DNA from: Coriaria nepalensis
Taxonomy: Eukaryota > Streptophyta > Magnoliopsida > Cucurbitales > Coriariaceae
Assembly: GCA_027186245.1 (NCBI GenBank)
Contig: CP114482.1
Location: forward strand, 26,059,209-26,123,208
Direction: 5' to 3'
DNA length: 64,000 bases
The notes beneath the pieces were generated by a model. It was not told the DNA's origin and searched no databases. It was given only the letters and a program-made list of their open reading frames with translations. Numbering within the stretch: position 1 is the first letter of the stretch; each line of letters starts with the position of its first letter. Made by a program: the position numbers and the translations under genes. Positions 1 to 12,530 of the stretch are shown here, one piece after another.

Positions 1-560
1 CGAATTCCTTTGAAGTGATTTAATTACTAGAAGAGACTCAGTGACATTATTTCAAGGCCAAACAATGGGTAATTTACTTGAACAGATCAATCGCAATTTA
101 TGCACAAAAGTCTCGTTTAAAGAGCGAAAATAGAATTCGTTCGAATTGCTTTCAAATGATTTGATGACAACAAGAGATTCAATGACATGATTTTAAGGAT
201 AAAAAGATGCATAGTTGCCTTCAATGGTCGAATTGAAAGTTTTGCACAAAAGTTGTGTTTGAAGTGCGAAAAAATTGAATTCTTTCGACTTACTTTGAAT
301 TGATTTAATGACTAGAGAAGACTCAATGACATGATTTTAAGGCTAAACAAACGCATAATTGCCTTCAATAGATCAATTGCATGTTTTGCACAAAAGTTGT
401 GTTTGAAGTGCGAAAATAGAATTTGTTTGAATAGATTTCGTATGATTTATTAACTAAAAGTGGCTCAATGACCTGATTTTAAGGCTATACAAATGCATAG
501 TTGCCTTCAAAAGATCCATTGGAAATTATGCACGAAAGTCGTGGTTGAAGTGCGAAAATG
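1..560 (+). repeat. Tetramer copy 1 (5' truncated by window edge)
   Basis: Contains M1 from its ninth base (1-132), M2 (133-276), M3 (277-418) and M4 (419-560). It differs from the next two copies by scattered substitutions. One example is in M2, where the later copies have TTCTGAACGAAAG and this copy has TTTTGCACAAAAG. Confidence 0.93.
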
Positions 561-1129
561 GATTTCGTTCGAATTCCCTTGAAGTGATTTAATTACTAGA
601 AGAGACTCAGTGACATGATTTCAAGGCTAAACAATGGGTAATTTACTTGAATAGATCAATCGCAAGTTATGCACAAAAGTCTCGTTTAAATAGCGAAAAT
701 AGGATTCCTTCGAATTGCTTTCAAATGATTTGATGACTACAAGAGACTCAATGACATGATTTTAAGGCTAAAAAGATGCATAGTTGCCTTCAATGGTTGA
801 ATTGGAAGTTCTGAACGAAAGTCGTGTTTGAAGTGCGAAAAAATGGAATTCTTTCGACTTAGTTTTAATTGATTTAATGACTAGAGAAGACTCAATGACA
901 TGATTTTAAGGCTAAACGAAAGCATAATTGCCTTCAATAGACCAATTGCATGTTTTGCACAAAAGTTGTGATTGAAATGCGAAAATAGAATTTGTTTGAA
1001 TTGATTTCGTATGATTTATTGACTAAAAGTGACTCAATGACATGATTTTAAGGCTATACAAATGCATCGTTGCCTTCAAAAGATCCATTGGAAATTATGC
1101 ACGAAAGTCGTGGTTGAAGTGCGAAAATA
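561..1129 (+). repeat. Tetramer copy 2 (569 bp)
   Basis: A complete unit: M1 561-701, M2 702-845, M3 846-987, M4 988-1129. It is very similar to copy 3, sharing for example the TTCTGAACGAAAG variant in M2 and GACCAATTGCATG in M3. Copies 2 and 3 are therefore closer to each other than either is to copy 1. Confidence 0.93.
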
Positions 1130-1698
1130 GATTTCGTTCGAATTCCTTTGAAGTGATTTAATTACTAGAAGAGACTCAGTGACATGATTTCAAGGCTAAA
1201 CAATGGGTAATTTACTTGAATAGATCAATCGCAAGTTACGCACAAAAGTCTCGTTTAAATAGCAAAAATAGGATTGTTTCGAATTGCTTTCAAATGATTT
1301 GATGACTACAAGAGACTCAATGACATGATTTTAAGGCTAAGAAGATGCATAGTTGCCTTCAATGGTTGAATTGGAAGTTCTGAACGAAAGTCGTATTTGA
1401 AGTGCAAAAAAATAGAATTCTTTCGACTTACTTTTAATTGATTTAATGACAAGAGAAGACGCAATGACATGATTTTAAGGCTAAACGAAAGCATAATTGC
1501 CTTTAATAGACCAATTGCATGTTTTGCACAAAAGTTGTGTTTGAAATGCGAAAATAGAATTTGTTTGAATTGATTTCGTATGATTTATTGACTAATAGTG
1601 ACTCAATGACATGATTTTAAGGCTATAGAAATGCATAGCTGCCTTCAAAAGATCCATTGCAAATTATGCACGAAAGTCGTGGTTCAAGTGCAAAAATA
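1130..1698 (+). repeat. Tetramer copy 3 (569 bp)
   Basis: A complete unit: M1 1130-1270, M2 1271-1414, M3 1415-1556, M4 1557-1698. All four monomer lengths match copy 2 exactly. A minus-strand open frame of 62 codons lies over M2 and M3 and is not a gene. Confidence 0.93.
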
Positions 1699-1983
1699 GA
1701 TTTTGTTCGAATTGCTTTGAAGTGATTTAATTACTAGAAGAGACTCAATGGCATGATTTCAAGGCCAAACAATGGGTAGTTTACTTGAATAGATCAATCG
1801 CAAGTTATGCACAAAAGTCTCGTTTAAAGAGCGAAAATAGAATTCGTTTGAATTGCTTTCAAATGATTTAATAACAACAAGAGACTTAATGACATAATTT
1901 TAAGGCTAAAAAGATGCATAGCTGCCTTCAATGGTTGAATTGGAAGTTCTGAACGAAAGTCGTGTTTGAAGTGCAAAAAAGTA
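1699..1983 (+). repeat. Tetramer copy 4, M1 and M2 only
   Basis: M1 (1699-1839) and M2 (1840-1983) of a fourth tetramer. The M3 that should follow is chimeric and M4 is absent, so this copy marks the end of the tetrameric domain. Confidence 0.9.
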
Positions 1984-2123
1984 GAATTCTTTCGACTTAC
2001 TTTTAATTGATTTAATGACTAGAGAAGACTAATAACATGATTTTAAGGCTAAAAAATGCATAGTTGCCATCAATAGATCAATTGCAAGTTATGCACGAAA
2101 GTCGCGTTTTAAATTCAAAAAGA
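1984..2123 (+). repeat. Chimeric monomer at the tetramer-to-trimer switch
   Basis: The left part, through TTTTAAGGCT ending at 2050, is M3-like: it keeps GAATTCTTTCGACTTACTTT and the AGAGAAGACT block. The right part, from GCATAGTTGCCATC at 2058, matches a B monomer and agrees with the sequence at 7085 and 12531. The breakpoint therefore lies within about 2045-2057, in an A-rich run both types share. The monomer is 140 bp and the next monomer is a normal C at 2124, so register was kept. This looks like homologous exchange between the two subfamilies, or the edge of an amplified block. Confidence 0.88.
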
Positions 2124-5100
2124 GACTTGGTTCGAAGTGCCTTCAATCAATTTAATGATTGAAAAGACTGAGTCATATGCTTTTTAATGCTAAAATAATG
2201 CATTGTTGTCTTCAATAGATAAATTACAAGTTATGTAAGAAAATAATATTTGAAGGGCGAAAATAGAATTCGTTCGAACTAATTTAGAATGATATAATGA
2301 CTAGAAGAGACTCGGTTACATTATTTTAAGGCTAAATAAATGCATTGTTGCCATCAATCGATCAACTGCAAGTTATGCACGAAAGTCATGTTTAAATGCC
2401 GAATTTCATACGAAGTGATTTAGAATGATTTACTGACTAAAAGAGAGGCAAAAATATGACTTGAACGCTAAAAAATGCATAGTTGCCATCAATAGATCAA
2501 TTGCAAGTTGTGCACGAAAGTCGCGTTTTAAATGCAAAAAAAAATTGGTACGAAGTGCCTTCAAACAATTTAATGATTGAAAAGACTGAGTGATATGCTT
2601 TTTAATGCTAAAATAATGCATTGTTGTCTTCAATAGATTAATTGCAAGTTATGTAAGAAAATAATGTTTGAAAGGCGAAAATAGAATTCGGTCGAATTAA
2701 TTTAGAATGATTTAATGACTAAAAGAGGCTCAATGACATGACTTTAAGGCTAAACAATTGCATTGTTGCCTTCAATAGATCAACGGCAAGTTACGCACGA
2801 AAGTTATGTTTAAAGGCCGAATTTCGTTGGAAGTGATTTAGAATGATTTACTGACTAAAAGAGACGCAAAAATATGACTTGAACGTTAAAAAATGCATAG
2901 TTGCCTTCAATAGATCAATTGCAAGTTATGCACGAAAGTCGCGTTTTAAATGCAAAAAGAGAATTGGTTCGAAGTGCCTTCAAACAATTTAACGATTGAA
3001 AAGACTGAGTGATATGCTTTTTAATGCTAAAATAATGCATTGTTGTCTTCAATAGATTAATTACAAGTTATGTAAGAAAATAATGTTTGAAGGGCGAAAA
3101 TAGAATTCGTTCGAAATAATTTAGAATGATTTAATGACTAGAAGAGACTCAGTGACATGATTTTAAGGATAAATAAATGCATTGTTGCCATCAATCGATC
3201 AACTGCAAGCTACGCACGAAAGTCATGTTTAAATGCCGAATTTCATACGAAGTGATTTAGAATGATTTACTGACTAAAAGAGACGCAAAAATATGACTTG
3301 AACGCTAAAAAATGCATAGTTGCCATCAATAGATCAATTGCAAGTTGTGCACAAAAGTCGCGTTTTAAATGCAAAAAGAAAATTGGTACAAAGCGCCTTC
3401 AAACAATTTAAGGATTGAAAGGTCTGAGTGATATGCTTTTTAATGCTAAAATAATGCATTGTTGTCTTCAATAGATTAATTACAAGTTATGTAAGAAAAT
3501 AATGTTTGAAGGGCAAAAATAGAATTCGTTCGAATTAATTTAGAATGAATTAAAGACTAAAAGAGACTCAATGACATGACTTTAACGCTAAACAAATGCA
3601 TTGTTGCCTTCAATAGATCAACTGCAAGTTACGCACGAAAGTTATGTTTAAATGCCGAATTTCGTTCGAAGTGATTTAGAATGATTTACTGACTAAAAGA
3701 GACGCAAAAATATGACTTGAACGCTAAAAAAGGCATAGTTGCGATCAATAGATCAATTGCAAGTTATGCACGAAAGTCGCGTTTTAAATGCAAAAAGAGA
3801 ATTGGTTCGAAGTGCCTTAAAACAATTTAATGATTGAAAAGACTGAGTGATATGCTTTTTAATGCTAAAATAATGCATTGTTGTCTTCAATAGATTAATT
3901 TCAAGTTATGTAAGAAAATAACGTTTGAAGTGCAAAAATAGAATTCGTTCGAGTTAATTTAGAATGAATTAAAGACTAAAAGAAACTCAATGACATGACT
4001 TTAAGGCTAAACAAATGCATTGTTGCCTTCAATAGATCAACCGCAAGTTACGCACGAAAGTCATGTTTAAATGCCGAATTTCATACGAAGTGATTTAGAA
4101 TGATTTACTGACTAAAAGAGACGCAAAAATATGACTTGAACGTTAAAAAATGCATAGTTGCCTTCAATAGATCAATTGCAAGTTATGCACGAAAGTCGCG
4201 TTTTAAATGCAAAAAGAGAATTGGTTCGAAGTGCCTTCAAACAATTTAACGATTGAAAAGACTGAGTGATATGCTTTTTAATGCTAAAATAATGCATTGT
4301 TGTCTTCAATAGATTAATTACAAGTTATGTAAGAAAATAATGTTTGAAGGGCGAAAATAGAATTCGTTCGAAATAATTTAGAATGATTTAATGACTAGAA
4401 GAGACTCAGTGACATGATTTTAAGGATAAATAAATGCATTGTTGCCATCAATCGATCAACTGCAAGCTACGCACGAAAGTTATGTTTAAAGGCCGAATTT
4501 CGTTGGAAGTGATTTAGAATGATTTACTGACTAAAAGAGACGCAAAAATATGACTTGAACGCTAAAAAATGCATAGTTGCCATCAATAGATCAATTGCAA
4601 GTTGTGCACGAAAGTCGCGTTTTAAATGCAAAAAGAAAATTGGTACAAAGTGCCTTCAAACAATTTAATGATTGAAAAGACTGAGTGATATGCTTTTTAA
4701 TGCTAAAATAATGCATTGTTGTCTTCAATAGATTAATTGCAAGTTATGTAAGAAAATAATGTTTGAAAGGCGAAAATAGAATTCGGTCAAATTAATTTAG
4801 AATGATTTAATGACTAAAAGAGACTCAATGACATGACTTTAAGGCTAAACAAATGCATTGTTGCCTTCAATAGATCAACGGCAAGTTACGCACGAAAGTT
4901 ATGTTTAAAGGCCGAATTTCGTTCGAAGTGATTTAGAATGATTTACTGACTAAAAGAGACGCAAAAATATGACTTGAACGCTAAAAAATGCATAGTTTCC
5001 ATCAATAGATCAATTGCAAGTTATGCACGAAAGTCGCGTTTTAAATGCAAAAGGAGAATTGGTTCGAAGTGCCTTCAAACAATTTAAGGATTGAAAAGAC

Positions 5101-7084
5101 TGAGTGATATGCTTTTTAATGCTAAAATAATGCATTGTTGTCTTCAATAGATTAATTACATGTTATGTAAGAAAATAATGTTTGAAGGGCAAAAATAGAA
5201 TTCGTTCGAATTAATTTAGAATGAATTAAAGACTAAAAGAGACTCAATGACATGACTTTAAGGCCAAACAAATGCATTGTTGCCTTCAACAGATCAACTG
5301 CAAGTTATGCACGAAAGTCATGTTTAAATGCCGCATTTCATACGAAGTGATTTAGAATGATTTACTGACCAAAAGAGACGCAAAAATATGACTTAAACGC
5401 TAAAAAATGCATAGTTGCAATCAATAGATCAATTGCAAGTTATCCACGAAAGTCGCGTTTTAAATTCAAAAAGAGAATTGGTTCGAAGTGCCTTCAAACA
5501 ATTTAATGATTGAAAAGACTGAGTGATATGCTTTTTAATGCTAAAATAATGCATTGTTGTCTTCAATAGATTAATTACAAGTTATGTAAGAAAATAATAT
5601 TGGAAGGGCAAAAATAGAATTCGTTCGAACTAATTTAGAATGATTTAATGACTAGAAGAGACTCAGTGACATGAATTTAAGGCGAAAGAAATGCATTGTT
5701 CCCTATAATAGATCAACTGCAAGTTATGCACGAAAGTCATGTTTAAATGCCGAATTTCATACAAAGTGATTTAGAATGATTTGCTGACTAAAAGAGAGGC
5801 AAAAATATGGCTTGAACGCTAAAAAATGCATAGTTGCCATGAATAGATCAATCGCAAGTTATGCACGAAAGTCGCGTTTTAAATGCAAAAAGAGAATTGG
5901 TTCGAAGTGCCTTCAAACAATTTAATGATTGAAAAGACTGAGTGATATGCTTTTTAACGCTAAAATAATGCATTGTTGTCTTCAATAGATTAATTACAAG
6001 TTTTGTAAGAAAATAATGTTTGAAGGGCAAAAATAGAATTCGTTCGAATTAATTTAGAATGATTTAAAGACTAAAAGAGACTCAATGACAGGACTTTAAG
6101 GCTAAACAAATGCATTGTTGCCTTCAATAGATCAACTGCAAGTTACGCACGAAAGTCATGTTTAAAGGCCGAATTTCGGTCGAAGTGATTTAGAATGATT
6201 TACTGACAAAAAGAGACGCAAAAATATGACTTGAACGCTAAAAAAGGCATAGTTGCGATCAATAGATCAATTGCAAGTTATGCACGAAAGTCGCGTTTTA
6301 AATGCAAAAAGAGAATTGGTTCGAAGTGCCTTCAAACAATTTAATGATTGAAAAGACTGAGTGATATGATTTTTAATGCTAAAATAATGCATTGTTGTCT
6401 TCAATAGATTAATTACAAGTTATGCAAGAAAATAATGTTTGAAGAGCGAAAATAGAATTCGTTCGAAATTATTTAGAATGATTTAATGACTAGAAGAGAC
6501 TCAGTGACATGATTTTAAGGATAAATAAATGCATTGTTGCCATCAATCGATCAACTGCAAGCTACGCACGAAAGTCATGTTTAAATGCCGAATTTCATAC
6601 GAAGTGATTTAGAATGATTTACTGACTAAAAGAGACGCAAAAATATGACTTGAACGCTAAAAAATGCATAGTTGCCATCAATAGATCAATTGCAAGTTGT
6701 GCACAAAAGTCGCGTTTTAAATGCAAAAAGAAAATTGGTACAAAGCGCCTTCAAACAATTTAAGGATTGAAAGGTCTGAGTGATATGCTTTTTAATGCTA
6801 AAATAATGCATTGTTGTCTTCAATAGATTAATTACAAGTTATGTAAGAAAATAATGTTTGAAGGGCAAAAATAGAATTCGTTCGAATTAATTTAGAATGA
6901 ATTAAAGACTAAAAGAGACTCAATGACATGACTTTAACGCTAAACAAATGCATTGTTGCCTTCAATAGATCAACTGCAAGTTACGCACGAAAGTTATGTT
7001 TAAATGCCGAATTTCGTTCGAAGTGATTTAGAAAGATTTACTGACTAAAAGAGACGCAAAAATATGACTTGAACGCTAAAAAAG
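2058..7084 (+). repeat. 13-trimer super-repeat, copy Ia (one trimer short)
   Basis: Matches 7085-12530 base for base wherever I compared, apart from a few substitutions such as near 5161 (ACATGTTATG here, ACAAGTTATG near 10607). The offset is 5027 bp before about 2831 and 5446 bp after 2886, so this copy lacks exactly 419 bp, one trimer. Shared private markers include AAAAAAAAATTGG near 2536, the AACAATTGCATTG variant near 2752 and the TGTTCCCTATAATAG A-monomer variant near 5698. Confidence 0.9.
2831..2886 (+). other. Breakpoint of a single-trimer (419 bp) deletion in copy Ia
   Basis: Left of this interval, GTTGGAAG (2826-2833) matches the B monomer near 7852. Right of it, T at 2886 (GAACGTTAAAAAATG) and following bases match the next trimer, near 8332. 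Copy Ib has both B monomers 419 bp apart and Ia has one hybrid. The two parents are identical across the interval, so the crossover cannot be placed more finely. Confidence 0.88.
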
Positions 7085-10000
7085 GCATAGTTGCCATCAA
7101 TAGATCAATTGCAAGTTATGCACGAAAGTCGCGTTTTAAATTCAAAAAGAGACTTGGTTCGAAGTGCCTTCAATCAATTTAATGATTGAAAAGACTGAGT
7201 CATATGCTTTTTAATGCTAAAATAATGCATTGTTGTCTTCAATAGATTAATTACAAGTTATGTAAGAAAATAATATTTGAAGGGCGAAAATAGAATTCGT
7301 TCGAACTAATTTAGAATGATATAATGACTAGAAGAGACTCGGTTACATTATTTTAAGGCTAAATAAATGCATTGTTGCCATCAATCGATCAACTGCAAGT
7401 TATGCACGAAAGTCATGTTTAAATGCCGAATTTCATACGAAGTGATTTAGAATGATTTACTGACTAAAAGAGACGCAAAAATATGACTTGAACGCTAAAA
7501 AATGCATAGTTGCCATCAATAGATCAATTGCAAGTTGTGCACGAAAGTCGCGTTTTAAATGCAAAAAAAAATTGGTACGAAGTGCCTTCAAACAATTTAA
7601 TGATTGAAAAGACTGAGTGATATGCTTTTTAATGCTAAAATAATGCATTGTTGTCTTCAATAGATTAATTGCAAGTTATGTAAGAAAATAATGTTTGAAA
7701 GGCGAAAATAGAATTCGGTCGAATTAATTTAGAATGATTTAATGACTAAAAGAGGCTCAATGACATGACTTTAAGGCTAAACAATTGCATTGTTGCCTTC
7801 AATAGATCAACGGCAAGTTACGCACGAAAGTTATGTTTAAAGGCCGAATTTCGTTGGAAGTGATTTAGAATGATTTACTGACTAAAAGAGACGCAAAAAT
7901 ATGACTTGAACGCTAAAAAATGCATAGTTGCCATCAATAGATCAATTGCAAGTTATGCACGAAAGTCGCGTTTTAAATGCAAAAAGAGAATTGGTTCGAA
8001 GTGCCTTCAAACAATTTAAGGATTGAAAAGACTGAGTGATATGCTTTTTAATGCTAAAATAATGCATTGTTGTCTTCAATAGATTAATTTCAAGTTATGT
8101 AAGAAAATAACGTTTGAAGTGCAAAAATAGAATTCGTTCGAGTTAATTTAGAATGAATTAAAGACTAAAAGAAACTCAATGACATGACTTTAAGGCTAAA
8201 CAAATGCATTGTTGCCTTCAATAGATCAACCGCAAGTTACGCACGAAAGTCATGTTTAAATGCCGAATTTCATACGAAGTGATTTAGAATGATTTACTGA
8301 CTAAAAGAGACGCAAAAATATGACTTGAACGTTAAAAAATGCATAGTTGCCTTCAATAGATCAATTGCAAGTTATGCACGAAAGTCGCGTTTTAAATGCA
8401 AAAAGAGAATTGGTTCGAAGTGCCTTCAAACAATTTAACGATTGAAAAGACTGAGTGATATGCTTTTTAATGCTAAAATAATGCATTGTTGTCTTCAATA
8501 GATTAATTACAAGTTATGTAAGAAAATAATGTTTGAAGGGCGAAAATAGAATTCGTTCGAAATAATTTAGAATGATTTAATGACTAGAAGAGACTCAGTG
8601 ACATGATTTTAAGGATAAATAAATGCATTGTTGCCATCAATCGATCAACTGCAAGCTACGCACGAAAGTCATGTTTAAATGCCGAATTTCATACGAAGTG
8701 ATTTAGAATGATTTACTGACTAAAAGAGACGCAAAAATATGACTTGAACGCTAAAAAATGCATAGTTGCCATCAATAGATCAATTGCAAGTTGTGCACAA
8801 AAGTCGCGTTTTAAATGCAAAAAGAAAATTGGTACAAAGCGCCTTCAAACAATTTAAGGATTGAAAGGTCTGAGTGATATGCTTTTTAATGCTAAAATAA
8901 TGCATTGTTGTCTTCAATAGATTAATTACAAGTTATGTAAGAAAATAATGTTTGAAGGGCAAAAATAGAATTCGTTCGAATTAATTTAGAATGAATTAAA
9001 GACTAAAAGAGACTCAATGACATGACTTTAACGCTAAACAAATGCATTGTTGCCTTCAATAGATCAACTGCAAGTTACGCACGAAAGTTATGTTTAAATG
9101 CCGAATTTCGTTCGAAGTGATTTAGAATGATTTACTGACTAAAAGAGACGCAAAAATATGACTTGAACGCTAAAAAAGGCATAGTTGCGATCAATAGATC
9201 AATTGCAAGTTATGCACGAAAGTCGCGTTTTAAATGCAAAAAGAGAATTGGTTCGAAGTGCCTTAAAACAATTTAATGATTGAAAAGACTGAGTGATATG
9301 CTTTTTAATGCTAAAATAATGCATTGTTGTCTTCAATAGATTAATTTCAAGTTATGTAAGAAAATAACGTTTGAAGTGCAAAAATAGAATTCGTTCGAGT
9401 TAATTTAGAATGAATTAAAGACTAAAAGAAACTCAATGACATGACTTTAAGGCTAAACAAATGCATTGTTGCCTTCAATAGATCAACCGCAAGTTACGCA
9501 CGAAAGTCATGTTTAAATGCCGAATTTCATACGAAGTGATTTAGAATGATTTACTGACTAAAAGAGACGCAAAAATATGACTTGAACGTTAAAAAATGCA
9601 TAGTTGCCTTCAATAGATCAATTGCAAGTTATGCACGAAAGTCGCGTTTTAAATGCAAAAAGAGAATTGGTTCGAAGTGCCTTCAAACAATTTAACGATT
9701 GAAAAGACTGAGTGATATGCTTTTTAATGCTAAAATAATGCATTGTTGTCTTCAATAGATTAATTACAAGTTATGTAAGAAAATAATGTTTGAAGGGCGA
9801 AAATAGAATTCGTTCGAAATAATTTAGAATGATTTAATGACTAGAAGAGACTCAGTGACATGATTTTAAGGATAAATAAATGCATTGTTGCCATCAATCG
9901 ATCAACTGCAAGCTACGCACGAAAGTTATGTTTAAAGGCCGAATTTCGTTGGAAGTGATTTAGAATGATTTACTGACTAAAAGAGACGCAAAAATATGAC

Positions 10001-12530
10001 TTGAACGCTAAAAAATGCATAGTTGCCATCAATAGATCAATTGCAAGTTGTGCACGAAAGTCGCGTTTTAAATGCAAAAAGAAAATTGGTACAAAGTGCC
10101 TTCAAACAATTTAATGATTGAAAAGACTGAGTGATATGCTTTTTAATGCTAAAATAATGCATTGTTGTCTTCAATAGATTAATTGCAAGTTATGTAAGAA
10201 AATAATGTTTGAAAGGCGAAAATAGAATTCGGTCAAATTAATTTAGAATGATTTAATGACTAAAAGAGACTCAATGACATGACTTTAAGGCTAAACAAAT
10301 GCATTGTTGCCTTCAATAGATCAACGGCAAGTTACGCACGAAAGTTATGTTTAAAGGCCGAATTTCGTTCGAAGTGATTTAGAATGATTTACTGACTAAA
10401 AGAGACGCAAAAATATGACTTGAACGCTAAAAAATGCATAGTTTCCATCAATAGATCAATTGCAAGTTATGCACGAAAGTCGCGTTTTAAATGCAAAAGG
10501 AGAATTGGTTCGAAGTGCCTTCAAACAATTTAAGGATTGAAAAGACTGAGTGATATGCTTTTTAATGCTAAAATAATGCATTGTTGTCTTCAATAGATTA
10601 ATTACAAGTTATGTAAGAAAATAATGTTTGAAGGGCAAAAATAGAATTCGTTCGAATTAATTTAGAATGAATTAAAGACTAAAAGAGACTCAATGACATG
10701 ACTTTAAGGCCAAACAAATGCATTGTTGCCTTCAACAGATCAACTGCAAGTTATGCACGAAAGTCATGTTTAAATGCCGCATTTCATACGAAGTGATTTA
10801 GAATGATTTACTGACCAAAAGAGACGCAAAAATATGACTTAAACGCTAAAAAATGCATAGTTGCAATCAATAGATCAATTGCAAGTTATCCACGAAAGTC
10901 GCGTTTTAAATTCAAAAAGAGAATTGGTTCGAAGTGCCTTCAAACAATTTAATGATTGAAAAGACTGAGTGATATGCTTTTTAATGCTAAAATAATGCAT
11001 TGTTGTCTTCAATAGATTAATTACAAGTTATGTAAGAAAATAATATTGGAAGGGCAAAAATAGAATTCGTTCGAACTAATTTAGAATGATTTAATGACTA
11101 GAAGAGACTCAGTGACATGAATTTAAGGCGAAAGAAATGCATTGTTCCCTATAATAGATCAACTGCAAGTTATGCACGAAAGTCATGTTTAAATGCCGAA
11201 TTTCATACAAAGTGATTTAGAATGATTTGCTGACTAAAAGAGAGGCAAAAATATGGCTTGAACGCTAAAAAATGCATAGTTGCCATGAATAGATCAATCG
11301 CAAGTTATGCACGAAAGTCGCGTTTTAAATGCAAAAAGAGAATTGGTTCGAAGTGCCTTCAAACAATTTAATGATTGAAAAGACTGAGTGATATGCTTTT
11401 TAACGCTAAAATAATGCATTGTTGTCTTCAATAGATTAATTACAAGTTTTGTAAGAAAATAATGTTTGAAGGGCAAAAATAGAATTCGTTCGAATTAATT
11501 TAGAATGATTTAAAGACTAAAAGAGACTCAATGACAGGACTTTAAGGCTAAACAAATGCATTGTTGCCTTCAATAGATCAACTGCAAGTTACGCACGAAA
11601 GTCATGTTTAAAGGCCGAATTTCGGTCGAAGTGATTTAGAATGATTTACTGACAAAAAGAGACGCAAAAATATGACTTGAACGCTAAAAAAGGCATAGTT
11701 GCGATCAATAGATCAATTGCAAGTTATGCACGAAAGTCGCGTTTTAAATGCAAAAAGAGAATTGGTTCGAAGTGCCTTCAAACAATTTAATGATTGAAAA
11801 GACTGAGTGATATGATTTTTAATGCTAAAATAATGCATTGTTGTCTTCAATAGATTAATTACAAGTTATGCAAGAAAATAATGTTTGAAGAGCGAAAATA
11901 GAATTCGTTCGAAATTATTTAGAATGATTTAATGACTAGAAGAGACTCAGTGACATGATTTTAAGGATAAATAAATGCATTGTTGCCATCAATCGATCAA
12001 CTGCAAGCTACGCACGAAAGTCATGTTTAAATGCCGAATTTCATACGAAGTGATTTAGAATGATTTACTGACTAAAAGAGACGCAAAAATATGACTTGAA
12101 CGCTAAAAAATGCATAGTTGCCATCAATAGATCAATTGCAAGTTGTGCACAAAAGTCGCGTTTTAAATGCAAAAAGAAAATTGGTACAAAGCGCCTTCAA
12201 ACAATTTAAGGATTGAAAGGTCTGAGTGATATGCTTTTTAATGCTAAAATAATGCATTGTTGTCTTCAATAGATTAATTACAAGTTATGTAAGAAAATAA
12301 TGTTTGAAGGGCAAAAATAGAATTCGTTCGAATTAATTTAGAATGAATTAAAGACTAAAAGAGACTCAATGACATGACTTTAACGCTAAACAAATGCATT
12401 GTTGCCTTCAATAGATCAACTGCAAGTTACGCACGAAAGTTATGTTTAAATGCCGAATTTCGTTCGAAGTGATTTAGAAAGATTTACTGACTAAAAGAGA
12501 CGCAAAAATATGACTTGAACGCTAAAAAAG
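7085..12530 (+). repeat. 13-trimer super-repeat, copy Ib (complete, 5446 bp)
   Basis: The unit length is 13 x 419 minus 1; the missing base is the short A-run near 7570. Internal duplications are also in whole trimers. About 8020-8669 recurs at 9277-9926 (1257 bp, 3 trimers), sharing the TAATTTCAAGTTATG and TCGAGTTAATTT variants. The block near 3120-3733 of copy Ia recurs at 6472-7085 (3352 bp, 8 trimers), and in this copy the same relation holds near 8566-9179 and 11918-12531. Confidence 0.9.
8020..9926 (+). repeat. 3-trimer direct repeat inside the 13-trimer unit
   Basis: The left arm is about 8020-8669 and the right arm about 9277-9926, 1257 bp apart. Both carry TTTCAAGTTATGTAAG, AACGTTTGAAGTGC, AAAAGAAACTCAATG, AACCGCAAGTTACG, GAACGTTAAAAAATG, TTTAACGATTG and GGATAAATAAATGC. 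They part at 8670/9927 (AAAGTCATG versus AAAGTTATG). The same pair exists in copy Ia with its left arm partly removed by the 419 bp deletion. Confidence 0.85.

Larger units (their letters stand above)
1..2050 (+). repeat. Tetrameric higher-order repeat, 569 bp unit
   Basis: Four monomer types repeat in fixed order: M1 (141 bp), M2 (144 bp), M3 (142 bp) and M4 (142 bp). M1 starts at 561, 1130 and 1699, each 569 bp apart, and the window opens 8 bases into an earlier M1. M2 starts at 133, 702, 1271 and 1840; M3 at 277, 846, 1415 and 1984; M4 at 419, 988 and 1557. M1 is marked by CAATGGGTAATTTACTTGA, M2 by AAGATGCATAG with CAATGGTTGAATTG, M3 by AAAGCATAATTGCC or a close variant, and M4 by GGCTATACAAATGCAT and AAAAGATCCATT. 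The monomers clearly relate to the A, B and C types downstream but form a separate subfamily. The array continues left of the window. Confidence 0.95.

Noticed and set aside
1306..1494. 62-codon minus-strand open frame in the tetramer domain
   Set aside because: Spans M2 and M3 satellite monomers. The equivalent positions in the other tetramer copies do not keep it open, so it is not conserved.
2536..2544. Nine-A run as a polyadenylation or retrotransposon tail
   Set aside because: It is the normal A-rich B tail with a one-base loss and a G-to-A change; no element lies next to it.
2430..2633. 67-codon minus-strand open frame, repeated at 7457-7660 and 12903-13106
   Set aside because: It lies across B and C satellite monomers and recurs only because the super-repeat recurs. 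The one-base loss in the A-run removes a frame break and lets it stay open. It has no recognisable domain.
5848..6030. 60-codon minus-strand open frame, repeated at 11294-11476
   Set aside because: Again pure satellite sequence, an identical copy because of the 5446 bp duplication; other trimers carry stops at the same place.
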